A stretch of DNA of 64,000 nucleotides from Salinibacter sp. 10B (GCF_002954405.1 NZ_MQWC01000004.1:2739443-2803442); one strand, 5' to 3'; counted from the stretch's first letter, positions 27,268 to 36,681 are shown. The notes: generated by a model from the sequence alone, not told the origin. Translations and numbers: made by a program.

Positions 27268-29295
27268 TTAGTAGTTCGTCCCTCCGTCGGCATTCCCTTG
27301 ATACGTGTTATTGCTCTCCGACACAGCGCTCGCCCCGTCGTCGGCGTAGACGCCGTAGGCTGCACTGTTTTTGATGAGCGAATTTTCAAGGGTGATCCGG
27401 GCATTCGTGCGGACCTGGATGTTGGCTGCATCGCCGATGAAGGTATAGAGCTCACCCCCGCCGCCGTGCTCAACCTTCACATACGACAGCTCGTTCGTCA
27501 TATTGGAGGAGTTGAATCCAATGCCGCTCCAGAACCCGGCCTGCTTCGTCGTTCCGGTGAAGACGATACTATCTGCCTTTGCGCCCTGGGCCTTGAAGGC
27601 CGTTGCGTTGCCGGTCACGTTCAGTCCGCTATCCTGCTCGAATTCGAAGACGGTACCAGCCTCGACGGTAACGTCGCTCCCGTCCTTAATCGGGCGTACG
27701 CCGGAAATGCGATACGGCACCCCAATCGGGGCCACCGTCAGGGTCTGGTTGGAGATGCTTCCATTGTAGACCCGGACGTACGAGCCGTAGGTCGTGCCGA
27801 TGTCCATTGCGCCGATGTTGCGGGCGCGGACGTTCATCGAAGAGGTGCCGTTGTTCTCGAAGGTGTTGTTGGAGAAGCCGGTAAACTCGACGCCTTCGTC
27901 GGCCTGAACGCCGTAGGCGTCGTTGTTGCGAAAGGTGGAGTTGGAGATTGACACCTTGCTTTCGTTCTGCAGCTGTAGTGCTGCCGCCGACCCGATGAAG
28001 GTGTAGAGCTCCCCGCCACCCGCATATTCGATCGTCAGGCCCGACAGCTCGTTGTTGGTGTTGGTAGAGTTGATGCCGACACCGTTCCAGAAGCCGGCCT
28101 GCTTCGTGGTGCCCGTGAAGGTGACGTTGTTTGAAGACGTCCCCTTTACTTTGAAGGCCGTTGCGTTGCCGGTCACGTTCAGTCCGCTATCCTGCTCGAA
28201 TTCGAAGACGGTACCGGCCTTGACGGTGACGTCGCTCCCGTCCTTAATCGGGCGTACGCCGGAAATGCGATACGGCACCCCAATCGGGGCCACCGTCAGG
28301 GTCTGGTTGGAGATGCTTCCGTTGTAGACCCGGACGTACGAGCCGTAGGTCGTGCCGGTGTCCATTGCGCCGATGTTGCGGGCGCGGACGTTCATCGAAG
28401 AGGTGCCGTTGTTCTCGAAGGTGTTGTTGGAGAAGCCGGTAAACTCGACGCCTTCGTCGGCCTGAACGCCGTAGGCGTCGTTGTTGCGAAAGGTGGAGTT
28501 GGAGATTGACACCTTGCTTTCGTTCTGCAGCTGTAGTGCTGCCGCCGACCCGATGAAGGTGTAGAGCTCCCCGCCACCCGCATATTCGATCGTCAGGCCC
28601 GACAGCTCGTTGTTGATGTTGGCGGAGTTGATGCCGACACCGTTCCAGAAGCCGGCCTGCTTCGTGGTGCCCGTAAAGGTAATGCCGTTGGACGCCGTGC
28701 CGTTTGCAACGATGGCGGATCCATCTCCACAAATTTTGAGTCCGGTTCCGGATTCAAACTCGACCTGTACGCCGTCCTCGATCGTGAGCGTCGAGCTATT
28801 CTCCACACAGATCGTGCTCGTGACCGTGTATGACGTATCCGGCGTGAACGTCCGACTTGTGGTGATATTCGAGCTAAGGGCGACCGCTTTCACGGCCTCG
28901 GCGGTCACTGTCACGTTATCGGTGCTCGACTCAGTGCCGTCCGACACCTCGACGCTTGCAACGTAGTCGCCCGCGACATCGGGGGTGAACGTCGGTTGTT
29001 CGGCGGAGGCATCGGAGAGGGACGCAGTGCTTCCATCGGGCGTGTTCAGCGACCAGGAATACGAAAGGTCATCCCCGTCCGGATCCTCTGAGGAGGACGC
29101 ATCGAGCGTGACCTCTGTGCCGGTGTTAACTGTTGTATTGTTAGCGTCGGCAACGGCCGAGGGGACCTCGTTGCTTTCTCCGTCCCCTGGATTTTCTTCT
29201 CCCGAGGGGCCAGCGGAATCGCAGCCCACGAACAAGAGGGCCGTCGTGAGCCCGATGGCTAGGAGGATAAAGGGCGAAAATTGGGATCGATACAT
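27268..29295 (-). CDS. PKD-domain, parallel beta-helix lipoprotein with tandem repeats
   Basis: 675 residues. ATG 29295 gives a lipoprotein signal (ALLFVGC). After an acidic linker a PKD-like domain (about 45-135) reads VTLDASSSEDPDGDDLSYSW and ends DGTESSTDNVTVTAEAVK. The remainder is right-handed beta-helix sequence built from three copies of a 186-residue unit, each with FTGTTKQAGFWNGVGINS, IEYAGGGELYTFIGSAAALQ and NSTFRNNDAYGVQADEGVEF. Two copies are almost identical at DNA level. Such proteins are usually surface-exposed glycan- or self-binding proteins; no polysaccharide-lyase catalytic motif was seen. Confidence 0.87.
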   Translation of the reverse strand: MYRSQFSPFILLAIGLTTALLFVGCDSAGPSGEENPGDGESNEVPSAVADANNTTVNTGTEVTLDASSSEDPDGDDLSYSWSLNTPDGSTASLSDASAEQPTFTPDVAGDYVASVEVSDGTESSTDNVTVTAEAVKAVALSSNITTSRTFTPDTSYTVTSTICVENSSTLTIEDGVQVEFESGTGLKICGDGSAIVANGTASNGITFTGTTKQAGFWNGVGINSANINNELSGLTIEYAGGGELYTFIGSAAALQLQNESKVSISNSTFRNNDAYGVQADEGVEFTGFSNNTFENNGTSSMNVRARNIGAMDTGTTYGSYVRVYNGSISNQTLTVAPIGVPYRISGVRPIKDGSDVTVKAGTVFEFEQDSGLNVTGNATAFKVKGTSSNNVTFTGTTKQAGFWNGVGINSTNTNNELSGLTIEYAGGGELYTFIGSAAALQLQNESKVSISNSTFRNNDAYGVQADEGVEFTGFSNNTFENNGTSSMNVRARNIGAMDIGTTYGSYVRVYNGSISNQTLTVAPIGVPYRISGVRPIKDGSDVTVEAGTVFEFEQDSGLNVTGNATAFKAQGAKADSIVFTGTTKQAGFWSGIGFNSSNMTNELSYVKVEHGGGGELYTFIGDAANIQVRTNARITLENSLIKNSAAYGVYADDGASAVSESNNTYQGNADGGTNY
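27588..28608 (-). repeat. Nearly identical tandem repeat inside the beta-helix gene
   Basis: Bases 27588-28050 and 28146-28608 (463 bases each, period 558 bases) differ at only about six positions. A third, more diverged unit begins near 28611. The frame is kept, so the copies add 186 residues each. Confidence 0.9.
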
Positions 29296-29880
29296 AAGCT
29301 GAATGTCGAATGGTGAAAGATCGGTCGGAAGAGGGAGGACGTAGAAACGAACGGTCCAAGACCTCAAATCAGAGGGGGCCCTTGCGGGGGCAAGTCGCTG
29401 TCCTCCGCTCTCCAAAACCGTGCCGGACTCACATCGTATCGGCCGGGCGAAAAAACTGCGTCACCGAACGGAAGTGGACTTTTTCTCCCCCTCTCCGTCT
29501 GGTAATGCGTAAGAATGGGGGATAATCGGACACGGGCGAGAAGGGGTGTCGAGAATATAAAGCAAAGAAGAAACGGCCAGTCGTCCCGTTGAGGGAGAAG
29601 TCCCGGTATTCATACTCCTTAATTAAAGGGTGGATTTACCCAATCGGCCCTGTCGACTTTTCAGAGCCGTTTTTGTGGAGCGGGGAAAGAAAGACGCTCC
29701 CACAGTCGCCCCTCGTTCAGGAACGGCCTCCATTGCCAGGCGCCGACGGTCCAACTCCGATACGGGTTTTTTGCGAATGTACTCGAACAGACCGTCTCAG
29801 CCCCCGTAATCGGAACGGGATGTCAAATTCGAGTTGGCGTTCCGCCCTCTGCAAACTGATCTTCCAGATCCCATCTGCCC
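29296..29880. other. Divergent intergenic region
   Basis: 585 bases between the minus-strand beta-helix lipoprotein and the plus-strand SpoIIAA-like gene. Locally AT-richer stretches (about 29550-29640) could hold promoters. No RNA, repeat or coding pattern was found. Confidence 0.5.
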
Positions 29881-30312
29881 ATGCACGAGCTTCTCGACCT
29901 CCCGGATTCAAATATCATTGGTTTCCACCTCAGCGATACGCTGACGGAAGACGACTACGACAATTTCGTCTCGGAGCTAAAAAGCGAGTTGGAAGCGCAC
30001 ACGACGACGCGCGTCTTTCTGGAGATTGAGTCTGTGGATGGCTGGGAGCCGGAGGAGCAGTGGGAAGAGTTGGCGCTCGACATTCGCCAGGTGCAGGACC
30101 TCGACAAGGTGGCTATTGTCGGGGACGACATCTGGGAACCGCTGATGGATAAGGTTGAGCTCCTGTTCCCGATGTCGCAGATTCAGTCCTACGACAGCGA
30201 GGATCGAGAAGAGGCGCTAGCGTGGATTCGGGGAGACATGGACGTGCCGGGCATCGGGCCGGGAAGCGTGCCGGATCCGCAGGCGGGCGCACAGGACGAA
30301 GATGAGGAGTAG
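29881..30312 (+). CDS. SpoIIAA-like (STAS-fold) protein
   Basis: 143 residues. The pattern NIIGFHLSDTLTEDDYDNFV followed by RVFLEIESVDGWEPEEQWEE and KVAIVGDDIWEPLMDKVELL matches the SpoIIAA-like family (PF11964), found in many bacteria as stand-alone proteins that may bind lipids or nucleotides. The last 20 residues are acidic and disordered. It is followed five bases later by a small winged-helix gene, so the two are probably cotranscribed. Confidence 0.8.
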   Translation: MHELLDLPDSNIIGFHLSDTLTEDDYDNFVSELKSELEAHTTTRVFLEIESVDGWEPEEQWEELALDIRQVQDLDKVAIVGDDIWEPLMDKVELLFPMSQIQSYDSEDREEALAWIRGDMDVPGIGPGSVPDPQAGAQDEDEE

Positions 30313-30317
30313 TCCCC

Positions 30318-30557
30318 ATGGATGCTTCCGACCTCTCCGACCTTGAGGCAACGGTCCTTCAGGCGGTGCACGCCGAGGGCAGTGCCGATCTCTACGACCT
30401 TGCCCGCATTGTGGGCACGGGGCCGCGGTCCGTGCAAGACGCTGTGCAACGTTTGTCGGATGAGCGACTGGTGATTGTCGCGGAGCGGGGCATGGAGGTG
30501 CATTGTACTCCGGCTGGGACCGACCTTGCACACACGTTGAAGGTGCGGGGACGGTAG
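30318..30557 (+). CDS. Small winged-helix DNA-binding-like protein
   Basis: 79 residues with one winged-helix fold: DLEATVLQAVHAEGSADLYD, LARIVGTGPRSVQDAVQRLS (recognition helix) and the wing ERGMEVHCTPAGTDLAHTL. It resembles MarR/ROK-like HTH halves but is too short to name. It may regulate its partner upstream gene; this is inference from the five-base spacing. Confidence 0.65.
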   Translation: MDASDLSDLEATVLQAVHAEGSADLYDLARIVGTGPRSVQDAVQRLSDERLVIVAERGMEVHCTPAGTDLAHTLKVRGR

Positions 30558-30584
30558 TCCTGGAGGGACGCGATAAAAATAGAA

Positions 30585-30614
30585 AAGCGTCCTGCCGGTC
30601 TCGGCAGGACGCTT
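30585..30614 (-). terminator. Rho-independent terminator for tRNA-Thr
   Basis: Inverted repeat AAGCGTCCTGCCG/CGGCAGGACGCTT with a four-base loop lies just 3' of the tRNA on the minus strand and is followed there by a T-rich run. It may also end the plus-strand winged-helix transcript, but its T-run on that side is weak. Confidence 0.82.
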
Positions 30615-30618
30615 CTAT

Positions 30619-30694
30619 TGGAGCCAACGACCGGACTCGAACCGGTGACCTGTCCCTTACGAGGGGACTGCTCTACCAACTGAGCTACGTTGGC
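30619..30694 (-). tRNA. tRNA-Thr (anticodon CGU)
   Basis: 76-base cloverleaf with encoded CCA. Acceptor GCCAACG pairs with CGTTGGC, followed by discriminator T and CCA (30619-30621). The D arm is GCTC...GAGC with TTGG in the loop. The anticodon stem GTCCC/GGGAC encloses CTCGTAA, giving anticodon CGT, which reads ACG (Thr). The T arm is ACCGG-TTCGAGT-CCGGT. Confidence 0.96.
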
Positions 30695-30966
30695 TGCTTC
30701 GGGCAGAGAATGCTCCGTTTTTCCGAAAAGTGTTCACGGCTGGAATTGGGGCAAAGATCCCACCCATTTGTGCTTTCACGGCCGATTAACGAGACGGCCA
30801 AGCGAGAATACATCGGGGCGGTTGGCACTCTACAGGGCAACCCCTATCCCACATCACGCGGAAAAGACACCGGCAGCAAGTAGGGCGGCGACCGACGGGG
30901 CCGTAATCGAATAGACGCCGGGCTGGTCAGATTTCGAACTGCTTACACTCGTTCCAGCCGCCCCAC

Positions 30967-31722
30967 ATGATTCGACTCGACGCGGTCACCAAGCGATATG
31001 GCGACGAAACCGCCGTACGCGACGTCTCCTTATTCATTTCCGCGGAGCAGACCACTGTGCTGATTGGGCCGTCTGGAAGCGGCAAGTCGACCCTGCTGCG
31101 TCTCATGATCGGTCTCACACGACCGGAGGCCGGAACGGTGACGATACAGGGGATCCCCCTCACGGACGCCAATGTGCTGTCCCTGCGGCGCCGGATGGGG
31201 TATGTCATTCAAGAAGGGGGACTTTTTCCTCACCTCACCGGCTGGGACAATGTGGCCCTCATGGCCCAGCACCTTGGTTGGGAACGCGACCGCATCGACG
31301 CCCGGATTGAGGAGCTGACCGAGCTCGTGCAGCTCGCCCCCGATCGTCTCGCCCAGTACCCGAGCGAACTCTCCGGGGGACAGCGCCAGCGCGTGAGTTT
31401 AATGCGGGCCCTCATGCTCGATCCGGATGTGCTCCTGCTCGACGAGCCCCTCGGCGCCCTCGACCCGATGATCCGCTCCGACCTGCAGGACGATCTCCGC
31501 GCCATTTTTCGGCGGCTTGGCAAGACGGTCATCTTTGTCACACACGACATCGGAGAGGCGGGCTTCTTTGGGGACCATGTGGTGCTTCTTCAGGACGGCG
31601 CCATCGAACAGCAGGGGAAAATGTCGGCACTCGTTCGCGACCCGGCCTCCCCGTTCGTCACCGACTTCATCCAGGCCCAGCGCGCACCACTTGAGAATCT
31701 GAGCGACGAAGGTCAAGGATAG
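30967..31722 (+). CDS. ABC transporter ATP-binding protein, osmoprotectant (OpuCA/ProV) type
   Basis: ATPase of 251 residues. Walker [10 protein letters not shown] (about residue 37), Q-loop YVIQEGGLFPHLT, signature LSGGQRQRVSLMRAL, Walker B LLLDEPLGALDP, and switch His in IFVTHDIGEAGFF. The EGGLFPHLT and GEAGFFGD segments are typical of quaternary-amine ABC transporters. It lacks the C-terminal CBS domains of longer OpuA/OpuC ATPases. The gene for its fused binding protein/permease starts 32 bases later, so the two form one operon. Confidence 0.92.
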   Translation: MIRLDAVTKRYGDETAVRDVSLFISAEQTTVLIGPSGSGKSTLLRLMIGLTRPEAGTVTIQGIPLTDANVLSLRRRMGYVIQEGGLFPHLTGWDNVALMAQHLGWERDRIDARIEELTELVQLAPDRLAQYPSELSGGQRQRVSLMRALMLDPDVLLLDEPLGALDPMIRSDLQDDLRAIFRRLGKTVIFVTHDIGEAGFFGDHVVLLQDGAIEQQGKMSALVRDPASPFVTDFIQAQRAPLENLSDEGQG

Positions 31723-31754
31723 AGGAGCGAACCTCCAAAAGCCCCGAGTCCCCC

Positions 31755-33266
31755 ATGAACGTGCGTGCAGTCCACCAGTCTCGATTCCCCATCCTCCTCC
31801 TGCTGGCGGCACTGCTTGCGGCCCCGGCACGCGGACAGGCTCCGGACTCCGCCCTAACCGTCGGCTCCAAAAAGTTTACGGAGAATGTGCTCCTGGGCTG
31901 GATGGGTACGCATCTCCTTCGCGCCGACGGCCTGTCGGCCACGCACCGTGAGGAGTTGGGCGGATCTCGATTTCTCTGGGAGGCCCTCGTGCGGGGCGAC
32001 ATTGATGCTTATCCCGAGTACACCGGCACACTGCGGCAGGAAATCCTCGCCAACCGGGCCATTCCGTCCTCGCCCGACAGCCTTCGGGCCGTTCTGGCCT
32101 CGTACGGGGTGGGCATGACCGCCCCCATCGGCTTCAACAACACCTACGCGCTTGGCATGCGCGCAGACCACGCCGATTCCCTCGGCATCAAAACGATCGG
32201 CGATCTGCGCCAGCACCCGGACTTGCGTCTCGGCTTCTCGAACGAGTTTATGGATCGAGGCGACGGGTGGCCCTCGCTAAAACGTGCCTACGACCTGCCG
32301 CAGACGGCGCGAGGAGTGGATCACGATCTCGCATACCGGGGGCTTGCCAATGGGCAGCTGGACGTAATCGATCTCTATTCGACCGACGCTGAGATTGAGC
32401 GGTACGACCTGCGCGTACTGGCAGATACGAAAGAGCACTTTCCCGCCTACGAGGCTATTTTTCTTTACCGTCGCGATCTCCAGACCCGCGCACCGACGGC
32501 CCTCTCGGCCTTGAAGCGGCTCGAAGGCCAGATTCCGGCCGATACGATGCAGGCCCTGAACGCGCGCTCCAAGATCGACCAGGAGGACGAAGGCAAAGTG
32601 GCAGCCGACTTCGTCAATCAGACGTTTGGGCTATCCACCGTCGCCGATACCGAGACGAGGATCGAGCGGCTGCGTCGGTATACCGTGGACCACCTCGTCC
32701 TCGTCGGATTCTCATTGGGGCTCGCCATTGTGTGTGGCATCCCGTTGGGCATTGTGGCCGCGAAGCGACGACTTCTCGGGCCCGGGATTCTTCTGGTTGT
32801 GGGCGTGATTTATACAGTTCCGGCCCTGGCCCTGCTGGCAATCATGGTGCCCCCCCTCGGGTTGGGACGCGTGCCAGCCGTGACGGCCCTGTTTCTTTAC
32901 AGTCTCCTGCCCATCGTATGGACGACGTACACCGGGCTGAAGGACCTCTCGCCCCCTTTGCTGGAGTCGGCGGAAGCACTGGGGCTCTCGGCGGGGGCCA
33001 GGCTGTGGCGGGTGGAGATTCCACTGGCGGCGCGCTCTATTCTTGCCGGCATCAAGATCGCCACCGTGATTAACATCGGCGCAGCCACGCTCGGCGCCCT
33101 CATCGGGGCGGGGGGCTACGGGCAGCCCATTCTCACTGGCATCCGGCGCGCCAACCTGGGGCTCATCCTGGAAGGCACCGTGCCGGCGGGCGTGCTTACC
33201 ATCCTCGCGCTGGCCCTGTTCGAGGCCCTGGAGCGTGGACTTCTGCCGCGGTCGATGCGGTCGTAG
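31755..33266 (+). CDS. Fused osmoprotectant-type substrate-binding protein and ABC permease
   Basis: 503 residues joining two functions. A signal peptide ([15 protein letters not shown]) is followed by a quaternary-amine binding domain at about 30-300 (SALTVGSKKFTENVLLGWMG, DIDAYPEYTGTLRQEI, GLANGQLDVIDLYSTDAEIE). The permease domain fills about 315-500 (HLVLVGFSLGLAIVCGIPLG, VGVIYTVPALALLAIMVPPL), with its EAA-like loop ESAEALGLSAGARLWRVEIP. Fused proteins of this transporter group (for example EgtU) are usually described with the permease first; here the binding domain comes first, followed by the membrane part. Glycine betaine, choline or ergothioneine are possible substrates. Confidence 0.9.
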   Translation: MNVRAVHQSRFPILLLLAALLAAPARGQAPDSALTVGSKKFTENVLLGWMGTHLLRADGLSATHREELGGSRFLWEALVRGDIDAYPEYTGTLRQEILANRAIPSSPDSLRAVLASYGVGMTAPIGFNNTYALGMRADHADSLGIKTIGDLRQHPDLRLGFSNEFMDRGDGWPSLKRAYDLPQTARGVDHDLAYRGLANGQLDVIDLYSTDAEIERYDLRVLADTKEHFPAYEAIFLYRRDLQTRAPTALSALKRLEGQIPADTMQALNARSKIDQEDEGKVAADFVNQTFGLSTVADTETRIERLRRYTVDHLVLVGFSLGLAIVCGIPLGIVAAKRRLLGPGILLVVGVIYTVPALALLAIMVPPLGLGRVPAVTALFLYSLLPIVWTTYTGLKDLSPPLLESAEALGLSAGARLWRVEIPLAARSILAGIKIATVINIGAATLGALIGAGGYGQPILTGIRRANLGLILEGTVPAGVLTILALALFEALERGLLPRSMRS

Positions 33267-33385
33267 CCTCTGCGCATGCGGGATGAGGATTTGGGGACAA
33301 GACCGCGTCGATGAGCCCTCGTACGGAATCCCTTCTTTTGTGCTCAACTCTCCGAATCAGAGCAAATCGATCTCGGGTTTCTCTA

Positions 33386-33418
33386 TTCTGGTATTTCGGA
33401 CCAGAAACTCTTCTTTTA
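33386..33418 (+). terminator. Possible terminator after the ABC operon
   Basis: Hairpin TTCTGGT-atttcgg-ACCAGAA (33386-33406) followed by ctcttctttt. The stem is short and the T-run imperfect, so this is tentative. Confidence 0.4.
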
Positions 33419-33467
33419 TGAAGGGATAACGAAAGCGGCGATAATCGGGGGTGAACCCCGGTCCGGA

Positions 33468-33481
33468 TTGATCTAGGTCAA
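33468..33481 (+). promoter_or_regulatory. FNR/DNR-type operator upstream of the nos island
   Basis: TTGATCTAGGTCAA, matching the FNR/DNR consensus TTGAT-N4-ATCAA at nine of ten defined bases. It lies 69 bases before the start of the first cupredoxin gene, a position suited to activation of the downstream genes. The Crp/Fnr-family regulator at 40912-41622 has the matching recognition helix residues (ETLSR). Confidence 0.75.
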
Positions 33482-33549
33482 AGACAGCGCGGGTGTTGGC
33501 GAATAGGTTAGCAAACGCATCACACTGACAACCACACCCCTGACTCGTC

Positions 33550-34089
33550 ATGCGCTCCCGACTTCTTTCGCTTCCTGTTCTCGTACTCCTCGCCGTGGGC
33601 CTCGTTGGCTGCGGTGGGAGTTCCGACTCGTCGTCCTCGGCGTCGTCGACGCAGTCGAGTACCACCGGCACGACGCAGTCCGCTGCGTCCGGCGATGTGG
33701 ACCAGACGATTACGCTGCAGCCGAAGGGCAATCAGATGAAGTTTAAACAGACGGAGTTTACCGTTGCACCAGGGCAGACGATCAAGCTCGTGTTTGAGAA
33801 TACGGCCACCAGCCCCTCGATGCAGCACAATGTGCTCGTCATCAACTCGACGAAGGACGAGGTCTTTCGCCGTGTGGGCGAGGCGGGCATGAGCGCTGGC
33901 TCAGCGAACGATTACGTGCCGGAGGACGACGCAATTATCGCGCACACCCCGATTGCGCCGCCGGGCGAAACGGTGTCCGTGACCTTCACGGTTCCGGAGC
34001 AGGCCGGTGACTACGGCTATCTCTGCACGTTCCCGGGCCACTGGGCCACGATGCAGGGCACCATGCACGTGAAGAAGTCGGCAGCGTAG
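33550..34089 (+). CDS. Azurin/plastocyanin-like cupredoxin lipoprotein 1
   Basis: 179 residues. A lipoprotein signal (VGLVGC) and a Ser/Thr-rich linker (about 20-48) precede a single cupredoxin domain. Type 1 copper ligands are visible: His in SPSMQHNVLV, then Cys, His and Met in YLCTFPGHWATMQGTM. It is likely a membrane-anchored periplasmic electron carrier. It is the first gene after the FNR-type site and is followed by a paralogue and nosZ, so a role in passing electrons to nitrous oxide reductase is a reasonable inference. Confidence 0.88.
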   Translation: MRSRLLSLPVLVLLAVGLVGCGGSSDSSSSASSTQSSTTGTTQSAASGDVDQTITLQPKGNQMKFKQTEFTVAPGQTIKLVFENTATSPSMQHNVLVINSTKDEVFRRVGEAGMSAGSANDYVPEDDAIIAHTPIAPPGETVSVTFTVPEQAGDYGYLCTFPGHWATMQGTMHVKKSAA

Positions 34090-34275
34090 CCGACAGGCAT
34101 CGGTCCGCTGTGGGGGCGCGCTCTACCTAATGGGCAGGATTTCCCCACGCTGCGCGGCATCCCCGACCGGGAGGGCGCGTGGAGTATTTGCGGACGAGTA
34201 CGAACCAGAATGAGCGGGTTCTTCCATTGTAGAAATTCCTCTCATTCAAGAAATGTCGACAACCCCTTAGTCCCC

Positions 34276-34776
34276 ATGCGCCATCTATTCACCATCACAC
34301 TTATCACGTTCGCCCTCGTCCTGACCGGCTGCGGCTCCTCCGAGTCGTCCGACGCCACGTCGTCGAGTTCGACCACTGTGGATCGGACGGTCACTCTGCA
34401 CCCGAAGAAGAATCTGCTGAAATACAAGGAGACGGAGTTTACCGTGGCCCCCGGCGAGACGATCAAGCTGGTCTTTGAGAATACCGCCACGAGTCCGTCG
34501 ATGCTCCACAATGTCGTGGTTCTCAACACCGAGCCGAAGAAGGAGGTGCTGTGGCGGGTCGGCGAAGCGGGCGTTGCTGCCGGAGAAGACCAGGAGTACG
34601 TTCCCGACGACGAGGCCGTGTTGACCGCCACGCCCATGGCTGATCCGGGCGAGACGGTATCGGTGACATTTACGGTCCCGGAAGAACCGGGCGCATACGG
34701 GTATCTCTGCACCTTTCCCGGTCATTACGTTTCAATGTACGGCACCATGCACGTGCGGACCGACCCCTCGACCTAA
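34276..34776 (+). CDS. Azurin/plastocyanin-like cupredoxin lipoprotein 2
   Basis: 166 residues from ATG 34276, which gives the lipoprotein signal (FALVLTGC). It is a paralogue of the gene 190 bases upstream: both share TEFTVAPG, IKLVFENTATSPSM and GYLCTFPGH. Copper ligands are His in SMLHNVVV and Cys/His/Met in YLCTFPGHYVSMYGTM. An upstream in-frame start at 34210 would spoil the signal peptide. It ends 43 bases before nosZ. Confidence 0.88.
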   Translation: MRHLFTITLITFALVLTGCGSSESSDATSSSSTTVDRTVTLHPKKNLLKYKETEFTVAPGETIKLVFENTATSPSMLHNVVVLNTEPKKEVLWRVGEAGVAAGEDQEYVPDDEAVLTATPMADPGETVSVTFTVPEEPGAYGYLCTFPGHYVSMYGTMHVRTDPST

Positions 34777-34818
34777 CAGTCCCTCAGAGGACGGTCACTC
34801 ACTCTCTTTCCACAACAG

Positions 34819-36681
34819 ATGTACATCGCTATGCAACATGTAAAGTTATTATTTCTCGCTGTTCTCACCCTGGGTCTTGTGGGATGTGGAAGCGGTTCGT
34901 CTTCCTCCAACTCGAACGATGGAGCGCCTGCGTCCTACGTCCCGCCTGGAGAGAAGGACGACTACTATCTCTTTTATTCCGGCGGCCACTCCGGGCAGGT
35001 CTTCGTGGCTGGCATGCCGTCGCTTCGTGAGATCCAGACCGTTCCGGTGTTCACGCCCTCGCCGGGGCACGGCTACGGCTTCAGTAAGAAGTCAAAGGAA
35101 ATGATGGGCGAGTACCGGTGGGGCGACGTGCACCACCCCGGCCTCTCGAAGACCGACGGCACGTACGACGGCCGCTGGCTCTTCGTGAACGACAACGCCA
35201 ACAACCGGGTGGCCCGCATTAGCCTTCGCGATTTCCGGACGAAGCAGATCCTGGGTCCCATTCCAAACTCCATGGGGAACCACGGGTCCTCGTTCGTGAC
35301 GCCCAACACCGAATATCTGCTTGTGGCGACTCGCTTCTCCGTTCCACTGCCGAAGGGAAGTCACGCCCCGGTGGAGACGTACCAGGAGAACTTCAACGGC
35401 ATCGTGAGCGGTGTGGACATTGACCAGGAGACCGGGGAAATGAGCGTAGGGTGGCAGGTGAAGACGCCACCGTTCAACTGGGACCTTGGCTCCACTGGTA
35501 AGGGCCCAAGCGACGGATGGGCGTTCTGGACCTCCTACAACACGGAGATGGCCCACGACTCTTTGGAGATCAATGCCAGCCAGCGTGACCGCGACTTCGC
35601 CGCGTTCGTGAACTGGGAGCGCGCCGAGGAGGTCGTGCAGAACCAGGACGTGAACACCCGCAACGGCGTCCCGCTCATCGACCCTGCGGAGCACGAGGGC
35701 GTCATGTACTTCGTCCCGGTGAGCAAGTCGCCTCACGGCATCGACGCGTCCCCGTCGGGCCGCTGGATCGTGGCGTCGGGTAAGCTGCAGCCGACGACCA
35801 CCGTGTTCGACTTTGAGCAGGTGAAGACGGCCATTGAGAATGAAGACTTCCAGGGCGAATTCCGTGGCGTGCCCGTGCTGAACTACGACAGCATCGTCGA
35901 AGGGGAGGTGCCGGTCGGGCAGGGACCGCTCCACACCCAGTATGACGGAGAGGGCAACGCGTATACCTCGCTCTTCATCGAGTCGGCTGTGGCGAAGTGG
36001 TCGCTGCCGCCGTGGGACGAGGAGACGAAGCAGGACATGAGCCAGGCCGTGACGGACAAGATCAACGTCCACTACAACATCGGCCACCTCGTGATCCCGG
36101 GCAGTGATACGAAGGAGCCGTACGGCGATTGGCTCGTGGCGATGAATAAGCTCAAGAAGGATCGTGGCCTGTCGGTCGGGCCCGAAATGCCGGAGACGAG
36201 CCAGCTCATCGACATCTCGGGCGAAGAGATGGAGATGATCGAAGAGGACTACACGGCGCCCGAGCCGCACTTTGCGCAGGCCGTACCGGCGGACGTGATC
36301 GATCCGATCGAGGTCTATAAGCAGGAAAACAACGATCATCCCGAGGCGCGATGGGAGCCGGAAAACACGGGTGTGACGCGCAACGGCGATCAGGTGACCG
36401 TCCACATGATCTCGAAGCGCAGCCAGTACTACCCGGACAAGGTTGAAGTGGAGCAGGGCGATGAGGTCACGTTCCACCTGACGAACATCGAGCAGGTGTC
36501 GGACATGATTCATGGCTTCGGCATCGCTGAACACAACATGAACGGCGTGGTCGCTCCCGGCGAGACGAAGACGTTCACGATCACGGCCGATAAGGCAGGC
36601 GTTTATCCGTTCTACTGCACCAACTTCTGCTCGGCCCTTCACCAGGAGATGCAGGGATACCTGGAGGTCAAACCGCAGTAA
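34819..36681 (+). CDS. nosZ: Nitrous-oxide reductase, clade II (Sec-type)
   Basis: Terminal reductase converting N2O to N2, 620 residues. The N-terminus has a lipoprotein-type Sec signal (LTLGLVGC) and no twin-arginine, as in clade II enzymes. The seven-bladed propeller carries CuZ histidines in WGDVHHPGLS, SMGNHGSSFV, SPHGIDASPSGRW, GPLHTQYDGEGN and NIGHLVIPG. The C-terminal cupredoxin domain (about 540-620) binds CuA through MIHGFGIAEHNMNG and YCTNFCSALHQEMQGY. ATG 34831 is an alternative start four codons in. It lies between two cupredoxin genes and a nosB-like gene. Confidence 0.97.
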   Translation: MYIAMQHVKLLFLAVLTLGLVGCGSGSSSSNSNDGAPASYVPPGEKDDYYLFYSGGHSGQVFVAGMPSLREIQTVPVFTPSPGHGYGFSKKSKEMMGEYRWGDVHHPGLSKTDGTYDGRWLFVNDNANNRVARISLRDFRTKQILGPIPNSMGNHGSSFVTPNTEYLLVATRFSVPLPKGSHAPVETYQENFNGIVSGVDIDQETGEMSVGWQVKTPPFNWDLGSTGKGPSDGWAFWTSYNTEMAHDSLEINASQRDRDFAAFVNWERAEEVVQNQDVNTRNGVPLIDPAEHEGVMYFVPVSKSPHGIDASPSGRWIVASGKLQPTTTVFDFEQVKTAIENEDFQGEFRGVPVLNYDSIVEGEVPVGQGPLHTQYDGEGNAYTSLFIESAVAKWSLPPWDEETKQDMSQAVTDKINVHYNIGHLVIPGSDTKEPYGDWLVAMNKLKKDRGLSVGPEMPETSQLIDISGEEMEMIEEDYTAPEPHFAQAVPADVIDPIEVYKQENNDHPEARWEPENTGVTRNGDQVTVHMISKRSQYYPDKVEVEQGDEVTFHLTNIEQVSDMIHGFGIAEHNMNGVVAPGETKTFTITADKAGVYPFYCTNFCSALHQEMQGYLEVKPQ

